DNA from: Eledone cirrhosa
Lineage: Eukaryota; Mollusca; Cephalopoda; Octopoda; Eledonidae
Length of the DNA: 64,000 nt
Assembly (NCBI GenBank): GCA_964016885.1
Contig: OZ024743.1
Span: 73,871,473-73,935,472 of the forward strand
Direction: 5' to 3'
Below the pieces are notes generated by a model, which worked only from the letters and a program-made list of their open reading frames with translations, searched no databases and was not told the origin of the DNA. A program made the position numbers and the translations under genes. This document shows positions 38,261-48,119 of the stretch, one piece after another. Each line of letters begins with the position of its first letter. The stretch's first letter is position 1.

Positions 38261-38334
38261 GGCTGCAGGTAGTGGCTTGATATTCATTCCAACGGACTTT
38301 CCAGTTAACTAACATCAATGACTGAGATTCAAGG

Positions 38335-38367
<33 letters not shown>

Positions 38368-38374
38368 AATAATA
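38335..38374 (+). repeat. (TAA)n tail of D3
   Basis: AATAATAATACTAATAAT and further units. It ends the 22.7-kb LINE chain. Confidence 0.95.
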
Positions 38375-38523
38375 CAAGGGCGATTTGTTAAACCTTCATT
38401 ACGTTTATTGTTTGGTGACTCGCGTTTCGCTATTGATCAGCTCAAGGTTCGATCTGTATCGATCTGGCCCGACTCTCGAATCAAAAGCTCGTCGGACCTC
38501 TGTTGTAGTAACGACAGAATGTG

Positions 38524-39054
<531 letters not shown>

Positions 39055-39058
<4 letters not shown>

Positions 39059-39942
39059 TCGACGTAATTGTATGTGCACGAATCAGTTTCGTGGAGACGC
39101 TTGAATAATTGTCAAAATCCTAACACCAAACGAAGAGAGGAATCGATTTCTAGTCATAAATAACAATGTTTATGGTAACATAGACTGAAGTCGAATTATA
39201 GTTTCGGACACTAAGACATTTCAAAGAGCCAGCATTTCTAGATCTAAGTAAATATATGAATATAGAAGTAAAACATCACCAACTAAATGTAAAAAGAAAG
39301 TTTGAACTATTAAGTTCTTGGTTTTTTTCTTTTCTTGAGGCGTGTCAGATAGAAGAGAGAGCGAAAAAGAAAAGTGATATAAAATGAGGAAATGTTGGTA
39401 GAAAAACAGCAACTACTCATTGTAATAACTTCTGACATTGATGAAAAATATCAAGTATTAGGAAATAATATCTTACAGTTAGGATTGCTTATGTAAAGCG
39501 AATAGAAGTTAAAACGTTGAATGATCGGGATTGGCACCAAGAAGCTACAGTTTGTGTTCACTTGTTAAAGGTGTATTTTTAACAGAATTAGAAGGAAGAT
39601 TATGAACGTAAATATATTTATGAAATTCTAGCAATCAAATGTAGTTTGGTATCAACCTTGGCGAGCGTTTCACATAACAAAGTCATCTCCTGTCGTACTT
39701 CAGTTATTGTTTTTGAATTGAATTCTTTTGAGATAACTGAGTGAACTATGTGGTGGGAAGTATAATAGGCTATGAATTATTGTATAGCTGCCATTATACG
39801 CAGCTTGCAATATCATACACGCAGCTCGTTATCAAAATGATGTTTAGAATCCAATAGTAAAGTTGACTGAACCATCTCAGATGGCCAAATACTCGTTCTT
39901 GTTTTTTTAACCATGTCTACTATAGCAGTTGGTGTAAAGGTA
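39055..39942. other. Intergenic, nothing recognised
   Basis: AT-rich sequence without open frames above background, element ends or inverted repeats that I can see. Confidence 0.6.
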
Positions 39943-40020
39943 CGTGGCTTTGGGGTAAGGTATTCGACTCACAATCGTAAGGTCGTGTGTATGATTCCCG
40001 GTGGCGCGTTGTGTATTTTA
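39943..40020 (+). mobile_element. tRNA-like SINE head (second SINE type)
   Basis: CGTGGCTTTGGGGTAAGGTATTCGACTCACAATCGTAAGGTCGTGTGTATGATTCCCGGTGGCGCG has a tRNA-like A box, an anticodon-arm region and a B box (ATGATTCCCGG). The same head appears at 43219 and, inverted, at 44506. It is truncated after GTTGTGTATTT. Confidence 0.75.
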
Positions 40021-40150
40021 AATAGTGGGTCCATTTGTGGGACTATTCTCGTTCCTAATTTTTGTGGTCTTCAGCAGACTGTTACAGAGAAGTGAAACAC
40101 ACATGGTCGATGCCGACAGAGGTCCATTGATTTTTTTTATATAAGGAGTA

Positions 40151-40182
40151 GTATGTATCGGAGCTGTATATCCGATACATAC
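40151..40182. repeat. 12-bp perfect hairpin
   Basis: GTATGTATCGGA (40151-40162), loop GCTGTATA, TCCGATACATAC (40171-40182). It lies just upstream of a LINE fragment. Confidence 0.9.
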
Positions 40183-40194
40183 AATTTGGATATC

Positions 40195-40440
40195 ACAGGC
40201 ATGTAGTTAGAATGTTTCAGGAAAGAAGCGCTGGACAGATTTTACGGCCAAAACCGATCAGCAGGAGACCCAAAGGTAGACCCCGAGCAAGATGGTTGGA
40301 TAGCATCCATGAACTCAGTTGGTTTCGCTTGGGGATCCTGCTGGATCAGTTGGAGACGGTTGTTTCTGACAGGACCCGCTGGAAGGAGTGTTTGGGAACT
40401 CTACCATCAACGACAAACTCAGGAATAAGTGCAAGAAGAA
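40195..40440 (+). pseudogene. LINE 3' scrap (APE-type, RTE/CR1-like C-terminus)
   Basis: Frame 40212-40631 starts with the end of a LINE protein: RMFQERSAGQIL, then GRPRARWLDSIHEL and TRWKECLGTLPST. The GHV.RM..ER....L....GRPR.RW pattern is common to C-termini of RTE- and CR1-like proteins. No RT remains. The rest of that frame runs into a SINE. Confidence 0.75.
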
Positions 40441-40539
40441 GAAGTGTAGTATGTTCAGTTGATCGAACACCAGAAACAGTCACCGTCGAAAGCGATGGAG
40501 ATTCATCGTATATCAGAAATAATTCGAGACTCAGTATAA

Positions 40540-40710
40540 TTGTTTCTACTTTTGGTACAAGGCCAACAATTATCCAAGTGTATTACTGGTACTTTATTTT
40601 ATCGACCCGTAAGGATGAAAGGCAAAGTTAACCTCGGCGGAATTTGAACTCAGACCATAAAGGGACGTAACTCTTTACTGCAAAGCATAGCGTCCGACCC
40701 TCTACCGTAT
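40540..40710 (-). mobile_element. tRNA-derived SINE, nearly full length (octopus type)
   Basis: In minus sense: GGTAGAGGGTCGGACGCTATGC (head), TTCAAATTCCGCCGAGG (B box), TTTGCCTTTCATCCTTACGG, GTCGATAAAATAAAGTACCA and AAAGTAGAAACA at the 3' end, then ATT-like sequence. Confidence 0.93.
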
Positions 40711-41314
40711 AATATTAATCAAAACAAAGAGTTGATTACTGTTAAAGTCAGACGATGAAAGGTTGGCCTTTGTCTTTGAAATATATTTTATACTTAAAAA
40801 CAATAAAATCATCGATTTAGGGTTAAACTAATTGACACTTTCAGAGAATGGTCAGTTGAATGTTATATAATAAATAAATGGATTATTATTTTATTAAATA
40901 CATTATTATGAATTATATATTTGGTCAATTTGAACTTTGACATTGAACATCGTATTTTTTCAGATAAATGCTGATTTCAATAACGAACGCACGTTCTTTA
41001 AGATTGATATAAATGAAAAAGAAAATATATTCTTTACTCTAAGAACAGTTCTCGAAGAAAATAGGTTGGCTACACGAAAAGGCTATGACAAAAGGTTAAA
41101 TCTTGATATAAATCGTATTAGCTGAAACTGGTAAATAAAATTGCGGTGGATAATGGGAAAATAGCGGACAACTTAATCTAATAAGCACGAGTACAAACAA
41201 ACGCACGAACAAATCACTCATGCATTTCTAGTTTAAAACAAACTTACTTATAAACAAAACACACACACATATATACACATTTGCTCCCTTTCTCCATTTC
41301 TCTCTTTCTACCTA
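40711..41314. other. Intergenic, nothing recognised
   Basis: AT-rich; no gene or element recognised. The short frame at 40937-41125 has no features I know. Confidence 0.55.
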
Positions 41315-41362
41315 TGTATGTATGTATGTATGTATGTATGTATGTATGTATGTATGTATGAT
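41315..41362 (+). repeat. (GTAT)n microsatellite
   Basis: About 12 units, then degenerate GTATATATGTATG to about 41400. It forms the 5' flank of fragment E. Confidence 0.95.
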
Positions 41363-41414
41363 TGTATGTATATATGTATGTATGTGCGTGTATGTGTTTG
41401 TGTGTAATAATGTA

Positions 41415-41929
41415 AGGATCAAACCGCCAGCCTCTTTCAAAAACGAAAGAGAGGCGGTTTTCCTCTGTACTGTGGCTATGGTGAAAGAGGTTATATGGTG
41501 GACGAGATTGAGAGGACTGAGGACAGATGCCTTTCTACCCGGGTAACAATTGATTCCCTTCTTTAAGTATCCCTTTAGAAGAAGAATCAGAGTGGAGAGA
41601 GAGGCACAGCACCCCAGTAAATTTACTGAAAGGTGGGTGAATGAAGCGAAAATGGCCCGAGTGATTGGGCCTTCTCTGTTTATAAATCTGTAGGTTAAAG
41701 AAGAGAGCAAAAGGAAGAAAGGAGCACTTGCACAACACGCTCCTGAAGTTGAGGGTTGTTCTATCGACGGGGTATTAAACAACCCATTTGTGCTGCCTCC
41801 CCCCTATTGGGGATTTCGATTGTTATAATTGTTTGTTTCAATATTTTTACACGACTGTATGTAAAATCCCCGGCACGTGTCCTTGTTTTGTCCCCTTTTC
41901 TTGTGCGCCCTTGTGGCAAATAAAGAAAT
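41415..41929 (+). pseudogene. Tx1-like LINE 3' end, fragment E (third family)
   Basis: Homologous to the last 100 codons of A/B ORF2: IKPPASFKNEREAVFLC, VAMVKEVIWWTRLRGLRTDAF, a stop, then RRIRVEREA, KFTERWVNEAKMARV and the end GPSLFINL. The 3' UTR carries CCCCCTATTGGGGA, as in A and B, and ends CCCTTGTGGCAAATAAAGAAA. It is flanked by GTAT and (AT)/(GATA) repeats, so unlike A-D it is not in a TAA array. Confidence 0.9.
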
Positions 41930-41965
41930 ATATATATCTAGACAGAGATCGATAGATAGATAGAT

Positions 41966-42019
<54 letters not shown>

Positions 42020-42023
42020 GGAG

Positions 42024-42054
<31 letters not shown>

Positions 42055-42205
42055 CAGGTAGACAGATAGATGGATAGATAGAAAGACAGACAGACAGATA
42101 GACAGGCAGATACAGACAGACAGATGGACTGACAGATCGACAGATAGACAGACAGATAAATAGATAGGACTGACAGATGGACAGATAGATAGGACTGACA
42201 GACAG
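41930..42205. repeat. (GA)n, (GATA)n and degenerate GACA repeats
   Basis: Mixed tetranucleotide region: (GATA)n, (GA)n at about 41967-42016, (GATA)n from 42023, then GACA/GATA mixtures to about 42205. Confidence 0.95.
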
Positions 42206-42419
42206 ACAAAGAGACAGTAATAAAATATATGTGGTACTTACATCAAAATTGTTTTCCTTGGTGAACAGGTTGCGGGTTTGTAACTGTGCCACAGTCTGGG
42301 GCATTACTCTTAACAGATGGTAACTGGAAGCAGAAGAGATATACAGAGGCACTGTGGTGTGGGTGAAGTCGGTGTTTATATATATATAAATATTTGTGTT
42401 ATATATGTGGGTGTGTGTG

Positions 42420-42532
<113 letters not shown>

Positions 42533-42762
42533 GTACCATGCGGTTAAACCATGGGAGTGAAGGACCCCTAGCCTTTGTCAGGGCATTCTTCTAGAAGGCA
42601 ACTCAGGAAACTGGGATAACTCCGATATAAAACCTGCGGCTCAGTAGTTACCGATGATGTTGATCTTTTCTTCTTTTCGGGTTATAGCTACTGTCGCTCA
42701 GAGAGTGGGATTGGCTCAGTGCACAGTCTTTCCTCATTTAAAAAAATATCTTCATGCACAGG

Positions 42763-42815
42763 CATTGCACGATAGAATTAATTAATAATTATTAATAATG
42801 GTATATCGTGCAATG
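42763..42815. repeat. 12-bp hairpin around an AT-rich loop
   Basis: CATTGCACGATA (42763-42774) and TATCGTGCAATG (42804-42815) are exact inverted repeats. The loop is itself rich in ATTAATAATT. Confidence 0.9.
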
Positions 42816-43006
42816 GCCATACTCGATAACGAGAGGGTAGCCATCATATATGTATTTATGTATACACACCCAGACATCCACGTATATGTTTCTGTGTCTA
42901 GTTCTCGCTTTCTTTGTCGTTTTCTCTTTCTTTTTCATATACACTTAAGTCTCTTGCAATTTCATTTATTGATGATAGATATGGCTATTCTAGATTACAA
43001 TTTGCA

Positions 43007-43177
<171 letters not shown>

Positions 43178-43218
43178 CACAAAAGAAAATGCTATTAATT
43201 TTATATATTATTAATGGA

Positions 43219-43425
43219 GCGTGACTTAATGGTTAGAGGGTTGTATTCACAATCGTGAGGTTGTGAGTTCGATTCCCAGACTGGGCGATACATTGTTTCC
43301 TTGAGCAAGACATTATTTTATGTTGCTCCTGTAGAAATAAGTTGCCATCTCACTGGTGCCAAGCTGTATCAGTCATTACCTTTCCCATTCCCATTCTCAT
43401 TACAATACACTCAGACATCAACGAA
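43219..43425 (+). mobile_element. tRNA-like SINE (second type)
   Basis: GCGTGACTTAATGGTTAGAGGGTTG (A box region), CACAATCGTGAGGTTGTGAG, B box GTTCGATTCCCAG, then a body with CCTTGAGCAAGACATTATTTTATGTTGCTCC and CACTGGTGCCAAGCTGTATC. The body unit GAGCAAGACA..GTTGCTCC recurs inverted at 44380-44440. Confidence 0.85.
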
Positions 43426-43664
43426 CAAGGTAAATAAATACTTTTACAAACATTAAAAACAAAACGACGCCATGACATGATACAGAACTATCATTCCCTT
43501 AAAAGTTTCTAGAATGTTTTAGTTTTACCATTACCAGTAAATAATTCCATCTCTTTCCAAATTTCGAAATAGATTCAAACAATTATAATTTATTGTCAGC
43601 ACAACTGACGATTCTAGCACAAAAATACATAATGGTTTCAAAAACAAAACAAATACATACATAT

Positions 43665-43932
43665 ATACACTAAAGTGAAGAGGGCAAACTGTCCAAGTAT
43701 CGACCGCTCTCGGATAGGTTTGTGGTAGAGCCTGTAGCAGTGGAGACATCCGGCATTCTTGGCCACCGGACCACATCCCTATTCACTGGTGTCGGAGCGG
43801 AGTTGAACGTCCGCCGGTGTGATCCCGCGAGGGGAGTGGCTGTTCCACGCGTTTCCCTCACCGTTCTTGGGGGCAATGCATTTTCTATCATGCCTGCCGA
43901 GGCCCGGACTCGGAGGGTAAGTTAGTTGGTAG
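43665..43932. other. GC-rich island with a splice-donor-like end, unidentified
   Basis: About 260 bp of balanced, CpG-containing sequence inside AT-rich DNA. Frames are open on both strands (+ 43722-43925, - 43891-43670). Neither protein is recognisable. The plus strand ends GGAGGGTAAGTTAG, a good donor-like match at about 43915-43925. It could be an exon, an element 5' UTR or chance. Confidence 0.35.
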
Positions 43933-44159
43933 TGAGGATGCTGCTACTGACATCAGTAAACTCCATTACTCTCGACCGTAAAGCTAATAAAACCCAATAC
44001 GAAATAAACAACACTAAACAATGGTTCACAAACTCTAGTTTCGGTCATACTATTTTCTAAGGAAAAGCAACTCGTCCACAATTTTCAATCTTATAAATGG
44101 TTTTACTCTAAAGTCTAAAGTCTGTCTCGAACCAGTAATCTCGTTAGCCCAGTGATTAT

Positions 44160-44506
44160 CTCAGTATCGTTGCGTGAAGTGACTGAGAGTACATGATTCC
44201 CCTTGGACATGACGCCAGTCCATTGCAGGATCAAAATCTGTCTCAAGCCAGGAGGCGCATCAGGCTGCTGCTTATCCCGATTTCGTGGTGTGAAGCGACT
44301 GAGAGTACATGACTCTCACTTAACATGATGCTAGTCCATTGCAGGGTTAAACCTCCAACTGTTGCTGGTACTCATTTTCAGCTGATTATACTGGAGCAAC
44401 GTAAAATGAAGTGTTTTGCTCAAGAACACAACACACAACCCAACCCAGAAATCGAACCCACATTATGATCGTATGTCCCACACCCTTACCACAAGGCCAC
44501 TCCCCA
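44160..44506 (-). mobile_element. tRNA-like SINE (second type) with duplicated tail
   Basis: Minus sense starts GGGGAGTGGCCTTGTGGTAAGGG; B box GGTTCGATTTCTGG; then TTGAGCAAAACACTTCATTTTACGTTGCTCCAG. The tail unit (CCTGCAATGGACTGGCGTCATG..GTACTCTCAGTC) is present twice, at 44168-44235 and 44285-44350, as an imperfect tandem duplication. Confidence 0.82.
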
Positions 44507-44739
44507 CAAACTGGTGTAAGACAACAACCAATTCTCTCAGCAAATAATTTAAATTAACTTAATCATGCATACATAGTGCGCATTCCTGTATGGTCCCTTA
44601 ACTCCTGAGGAGTCGCGGGGACACCGTATTGATATACGGCTTTTCTCGGCCATTCTAAAACCTGACAGAGCCCAATCCTCTCCAGGTTTGAATACAACCA
44701 ATTTTGAGTGATAGAATAGAACCGAGAAAGTGATATAGA

Positions 44740-44905
44740 GGAAGAGTCGACCTCAGTATTAGACTGGTACTTTTTTATCGACCTTGAATGGATGAAAGAC
44801 AAAGTTGACTTCGGCGAGATTTAAACTCAGAGAGCACTGAGTCGAAATGAATACTGCAAAGTTTTCTATCTATCGTTCTAACGACGCTGCTAACTCGCCG
44901 CCCTT
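44740..44905 (-). mobile_element. tRNA-derived SINE (third variant)
   Basis: Minus sense GGCGGCGAGTTAGCAGCGTCGTTAGAACG, B box TTTAAATCTCGCCGAAG, TTTGTCTTTCATCCATTCAAGG, GTCGATAAAAAAGTACCAG, then GTCGACTCTTCC. The head differs from the GGCGGTGGATTGG type, while the body is shared. Confidence 0.88.
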
Positions 44906-45705
44906 TCACAAAGTATACACACAACCCATTACTCCCACCCTTGCACCATTATCAAACTATGTATCTATCATAGCCATGCATCAGACAGTGAGATAGCTAG
45001 CTTCAAAACAACAGATATAAGTAAACACTTTCTAAGTCCACTGTCTCACTTTTCTTACTAACAATAGCAGAAAACATTAACTACAATCATAAATACTAAC
45101 ATTAACATACATAACACAACCAAAGAGTATAAACATACAACAAATTGCATGCAACACATCGGCAACATTTGCAGCACACGTAAAATATAAGGAGAAGAAA
45201 TCGACGCTCAAACATGTTTAGAGACCGACACATACAAACAGGTTTATTGAACTCACAACTGACTAACAGACAAACATGTTTATAGAACTCACAACTGACT
45301 ACCACGGACAAACAACAAACACAGTGCTGTAGAAATAATAATCCCACGATTTCTCAAAGACCTGCCGCTGTGTGAATATTTGGTTGGCACTGCTGCGTCC
45401 TGGGTGAAAACCACACTGCTCCTCAGTGAGCTTGGAATCAACAATCTCCCTACATCTCTTTGCTAGACAGTATAAAAACTTATTTTACTAAATTCCTCGA
45501 AATTCTAGATTATTCTCCAAATTATTTGAAACAGACAAGCATTGTTTTTCATTAGAAATATGGTAATGGAATGGTTAAAATTGTAAGACCACCTGGATAT
45601 GCAAGGAAAGCAATTAGTTGCTACAGGAAACTCCACCTATCACAGCTACAGAGACCCAAACATCAACACTAACTCCAAACGTTGTACTATTTCTCTCAAA
45701 CACCA

Positions 45706-45710
<5 letters not shown>
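44906..45710. other. Intergenic, nothing recognised
   Basis: Short internal direct repeats (AACAAACATGTTTA..GAACTCACAACTGACTA at about 45240-45300). No gene found. 45358-45470 has a faint LINE flavour (HPGRSSANQIF in minus sense) that is too short to support. Confidence 0.5.

Positions 45711-45791
<81 letters not shown>
45711..45791. repeat. (CT)n microsatellite
   Basis: Forty uninterrupted CT units. Confidence 0.98.
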
Positions 45792-45793
<2 letters not shown>

Positions 45794-45990
45794 GCTCCCT
45801 CTCCAGGTTAATATGAATGTTGAAATATGACACAAGCATACAAAAGCTAGTAATTTATCTCAATACTGTGGTAATAAGGAATAATTTCCCTAAATATTGT
45901 CATTGATAATAAGATGCAATTTATCAAAACATTTGCTGCAAATTCTCTCTAAAAACAATGATTCGTCAATAATGGTATAATAAATAACTG

Positions 45991-46009
45991 TATTATTATT
46001 ATTATTATT
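45991..46009 (+). repeat. (ATT)n 5' flank of B3
   Basis: Six ATT units, followed at 46010 by the family B 5' end (GAGTCTGAACGGACG). Confidence 0.93.
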
Positions 46010-46116
46010 GAGTCTGAACGGACGTCATTTTGCTCGCTCCCGTAAGTTCACTTATTTACCTATCAAAATTGAGTTATTGAATTTGTTGTTGTTTGTATGG
46101 CATACGAGCCCTTGGA

Positions 46117-46169
46117 CTTTGCCCTGTGAAGGGGAAAGAATAATATTTGGGTCTTTTGGCCCAAATATT
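46117..46169 (+). promoter_or_regulatory. Two conserved hairpins in the B3 5' UTR
   Basis: CTTTGCCC / GGGGAAAG (46117-46138, 6-nt loop) is followed by the perfect 10-bp stem AATATTTGGG / CCCAAATATT (46142-46151 and 46160-46169). B2 has the equivalents at 25787-25839. Confidence 0.6.
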
Positions 46170-46224
46170 TGAACTTTTTTACATTTTAAAAAAATTATCG
46201 AGAAAAATAAAACCCCCAAAAAAC

Positions 46225-48087
46225 ATGCTGAGCCACGCCCCCCCCCCCCCCCCCCCCTCAGCCCCAGCGATATGTCTGCTGTCGTGCGACAACGACGTAG
46301 AAGTTGAGAGGAGCGCTACGACGAAATTAACAGATATTGATAACACAAACACCACCACAAACAATGTAAACAGACACCAATGATACCAATGAGAACTCTA
46401 ATTTTGAAAAAAATGACAGTAACAGCGACAACGAAAATACAGATAACAAAAAAAAATTGACAAATGCAACAACAATATAAACACCACTAACGTGAAAACA
46501 AACAGCGACAACACCAACAGCAACAATACGAACTGCACCGAGAACAATGGTGGCACCAAAGACAACAATGATAACAGCGACAGTGATAACAACAACACTA
46601 ACAAGAACAACGACAACGACACCTCCAACGACAACAAGAAGAACACTTTCGCTGCGGTAGCAGCAAAAAAGAGGCCATGCTTCAACATGGACCTCTCAAA
46701 TAAAGATGAAAAGTTGGCCCAGGCATGGAAGCTCATCAAGCAAGAGCAAACCTGGGCCAAGTTAACTGTCCCGGTAGAAGCTATTGAGGCAGTGGAGCGG
46801 AGAACAGTGCATTATAGATGCATCTCAGCACAAACCAAAAGGGCAGCTTTAATCCCACAAGCAGATGTCGAAGTCACGCTGAGGTGCATCAGAAAAGACA
46901 CCGAATACATAGCGAGGGGCAGATAATACGGCACCATTTCGGTGCTGTTCAAGTCAGAAGCCCTCACTATGAAACACGCTATGACTCCTTGCAAAACCAG
47001 CAAAGTCATAATGTACCCCTCCCACATGGGAAAAAGAACGGCTCGTCTCCGCATTCCCAGAATCCCACCAGGACTTGACATGTGGTGGCTTCTGGGATGT
47101 GTGATTGTGGACGAGACGGATAACGTCCCGATAGAAGTGACCAGAACGGCCAGAGAGGACTGGTCCGGGGTTGACATGGAGATCCTTCTCCAGATCAGGC
47201 CCGAGAATGTGAAGACAATCCCGGACCACATCCGCCTTCAGTATGGGACAGTCATTCATATTATGACCGAAGGCAAAAGACCGCATTGTTTTGTTTGTGG
47301 GGAAAAACCCCATTTGCGAGACTTCTGCTCTCAACTGCTGAAAGATGCAAGGGGTCGAAAGGCTCCACTGCTGCCGACGCCGAGGCGAGGACCACAACCA
47401 ACACCAGCACCGGCAAAACCACCAACAACAACACCAATAGAAAGACCACCACCAACTTACAGACACAGACCCCTCATCTACCAGTAGTGAAGATGAGGAA
47501 ACACAAAAAGAAAAAAAAATCAACAAAGCACAAAATCACCCACAATAAAAAATGCAGACACCACCCACGCAAACATCTCTCCAATAACACCAACATCAAC
47601 ACCACCATCACCATCACCAGAATCCCCCAAACGCAAGCAACCTAAACAGACGCAAGAACAAATACACACAAACATCTGAAACCACAGACACCGCACTCAC
47701 AACAAACACAGACACAACCGAAACAACACCACCAAAACCATCACCACCACAGCCACGCAAACAAATAAAATCACACCAACAAAACATACAAATCTTCGTG
47801 CTCGTCAGGAGGGCCAACAAGGAACTGATGGCCTTCGTAGCACGAAGTGAAAATATACAAAAAGAGGGGAAATTTTTAAATCGAGTACATTTCGCGTGCC
47901 GGAAGATTTGTTTCTGGTGCGAATGTCGCTCGATTTATACAAAGAAATACGAGACAGCTTTCCGCGGGACGTGGGAACCCCGAACGTAAAACCCATTTCA
48001 AAACTTCTAAAGGGGTTCCCAAAAGAAACCCCACCAACTATGGAGGTCGAACCATCCGACCTTCACAAGAGCCCGGAATGTAAGTAA
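46225..48087 (+). pseudogene. B3 ORF1, gag-like protein (broken)
   Basis: ATG 46225 reads MLSHAPPPPPPSAPAICLL. The C20 tract (46238-46257) is in frame here, unlike in B2. The frame stops at 46381-46383 after a small indel and resumes in the same frame at about 46492. Body: FNMDLSNKDEKLAQAWKL, then a stop at 46924-46926 (GGCAGATAATAC; B2 reads CAG TAC). A second frame carries LFKSEALTMKH through the CFVCGEKPHLRDFC knuckle to 47487. The Thr/Asn-rich tail and the conserved C-terminal block (VRRANKELMAFVARSENI; RMSLDLYKEIRDSFPRDVG) follow in shifted frames to KSPECK and a TAA (48085-48087). Confidence 0.85.
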
Positions 48088-48119
48088 ACCTTTCCTCTCT
48101 CTCTTTTTAACCTGCCAAC

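Larger units (their letters stand above)
33443..38334 (+). mobile_element. Family D LINE, copy D3, apparently full length (R4/Dong-like)
   Basis: 4.9-kb non-LTR element set between TAA arrays on both sides. The 1.4-kb 5' region is followed by one long ORF (34846-38260) and a 75-bp 3' UTR ending GACTGAGATTCAAGG. The single-ORF layout, with an N-terminal Myb-like segment, a central RT and a C-terminal CCHC plus restriction-like endonuclease, is that of R2/R4/Dong elements. Dong is known from TAA repeats. I take 33443 as the 5' end because it directly follows the array; no second full-length copy is present to confirm it. Confidence 0.85.

Noticed and set aside
39943..40020. Possible functional tRNA gene
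   Set aside because: A and B boxes are present, but the same head recurs with SINE bodies at 43219 and 44506, and the acceptor stem does not close.
43530..43665. Possible continuation of a host exon upstream of the GC-rich island
   Set aside because: AT-rich sequence with stops in all frames; no acceptor-like site that I could defend.
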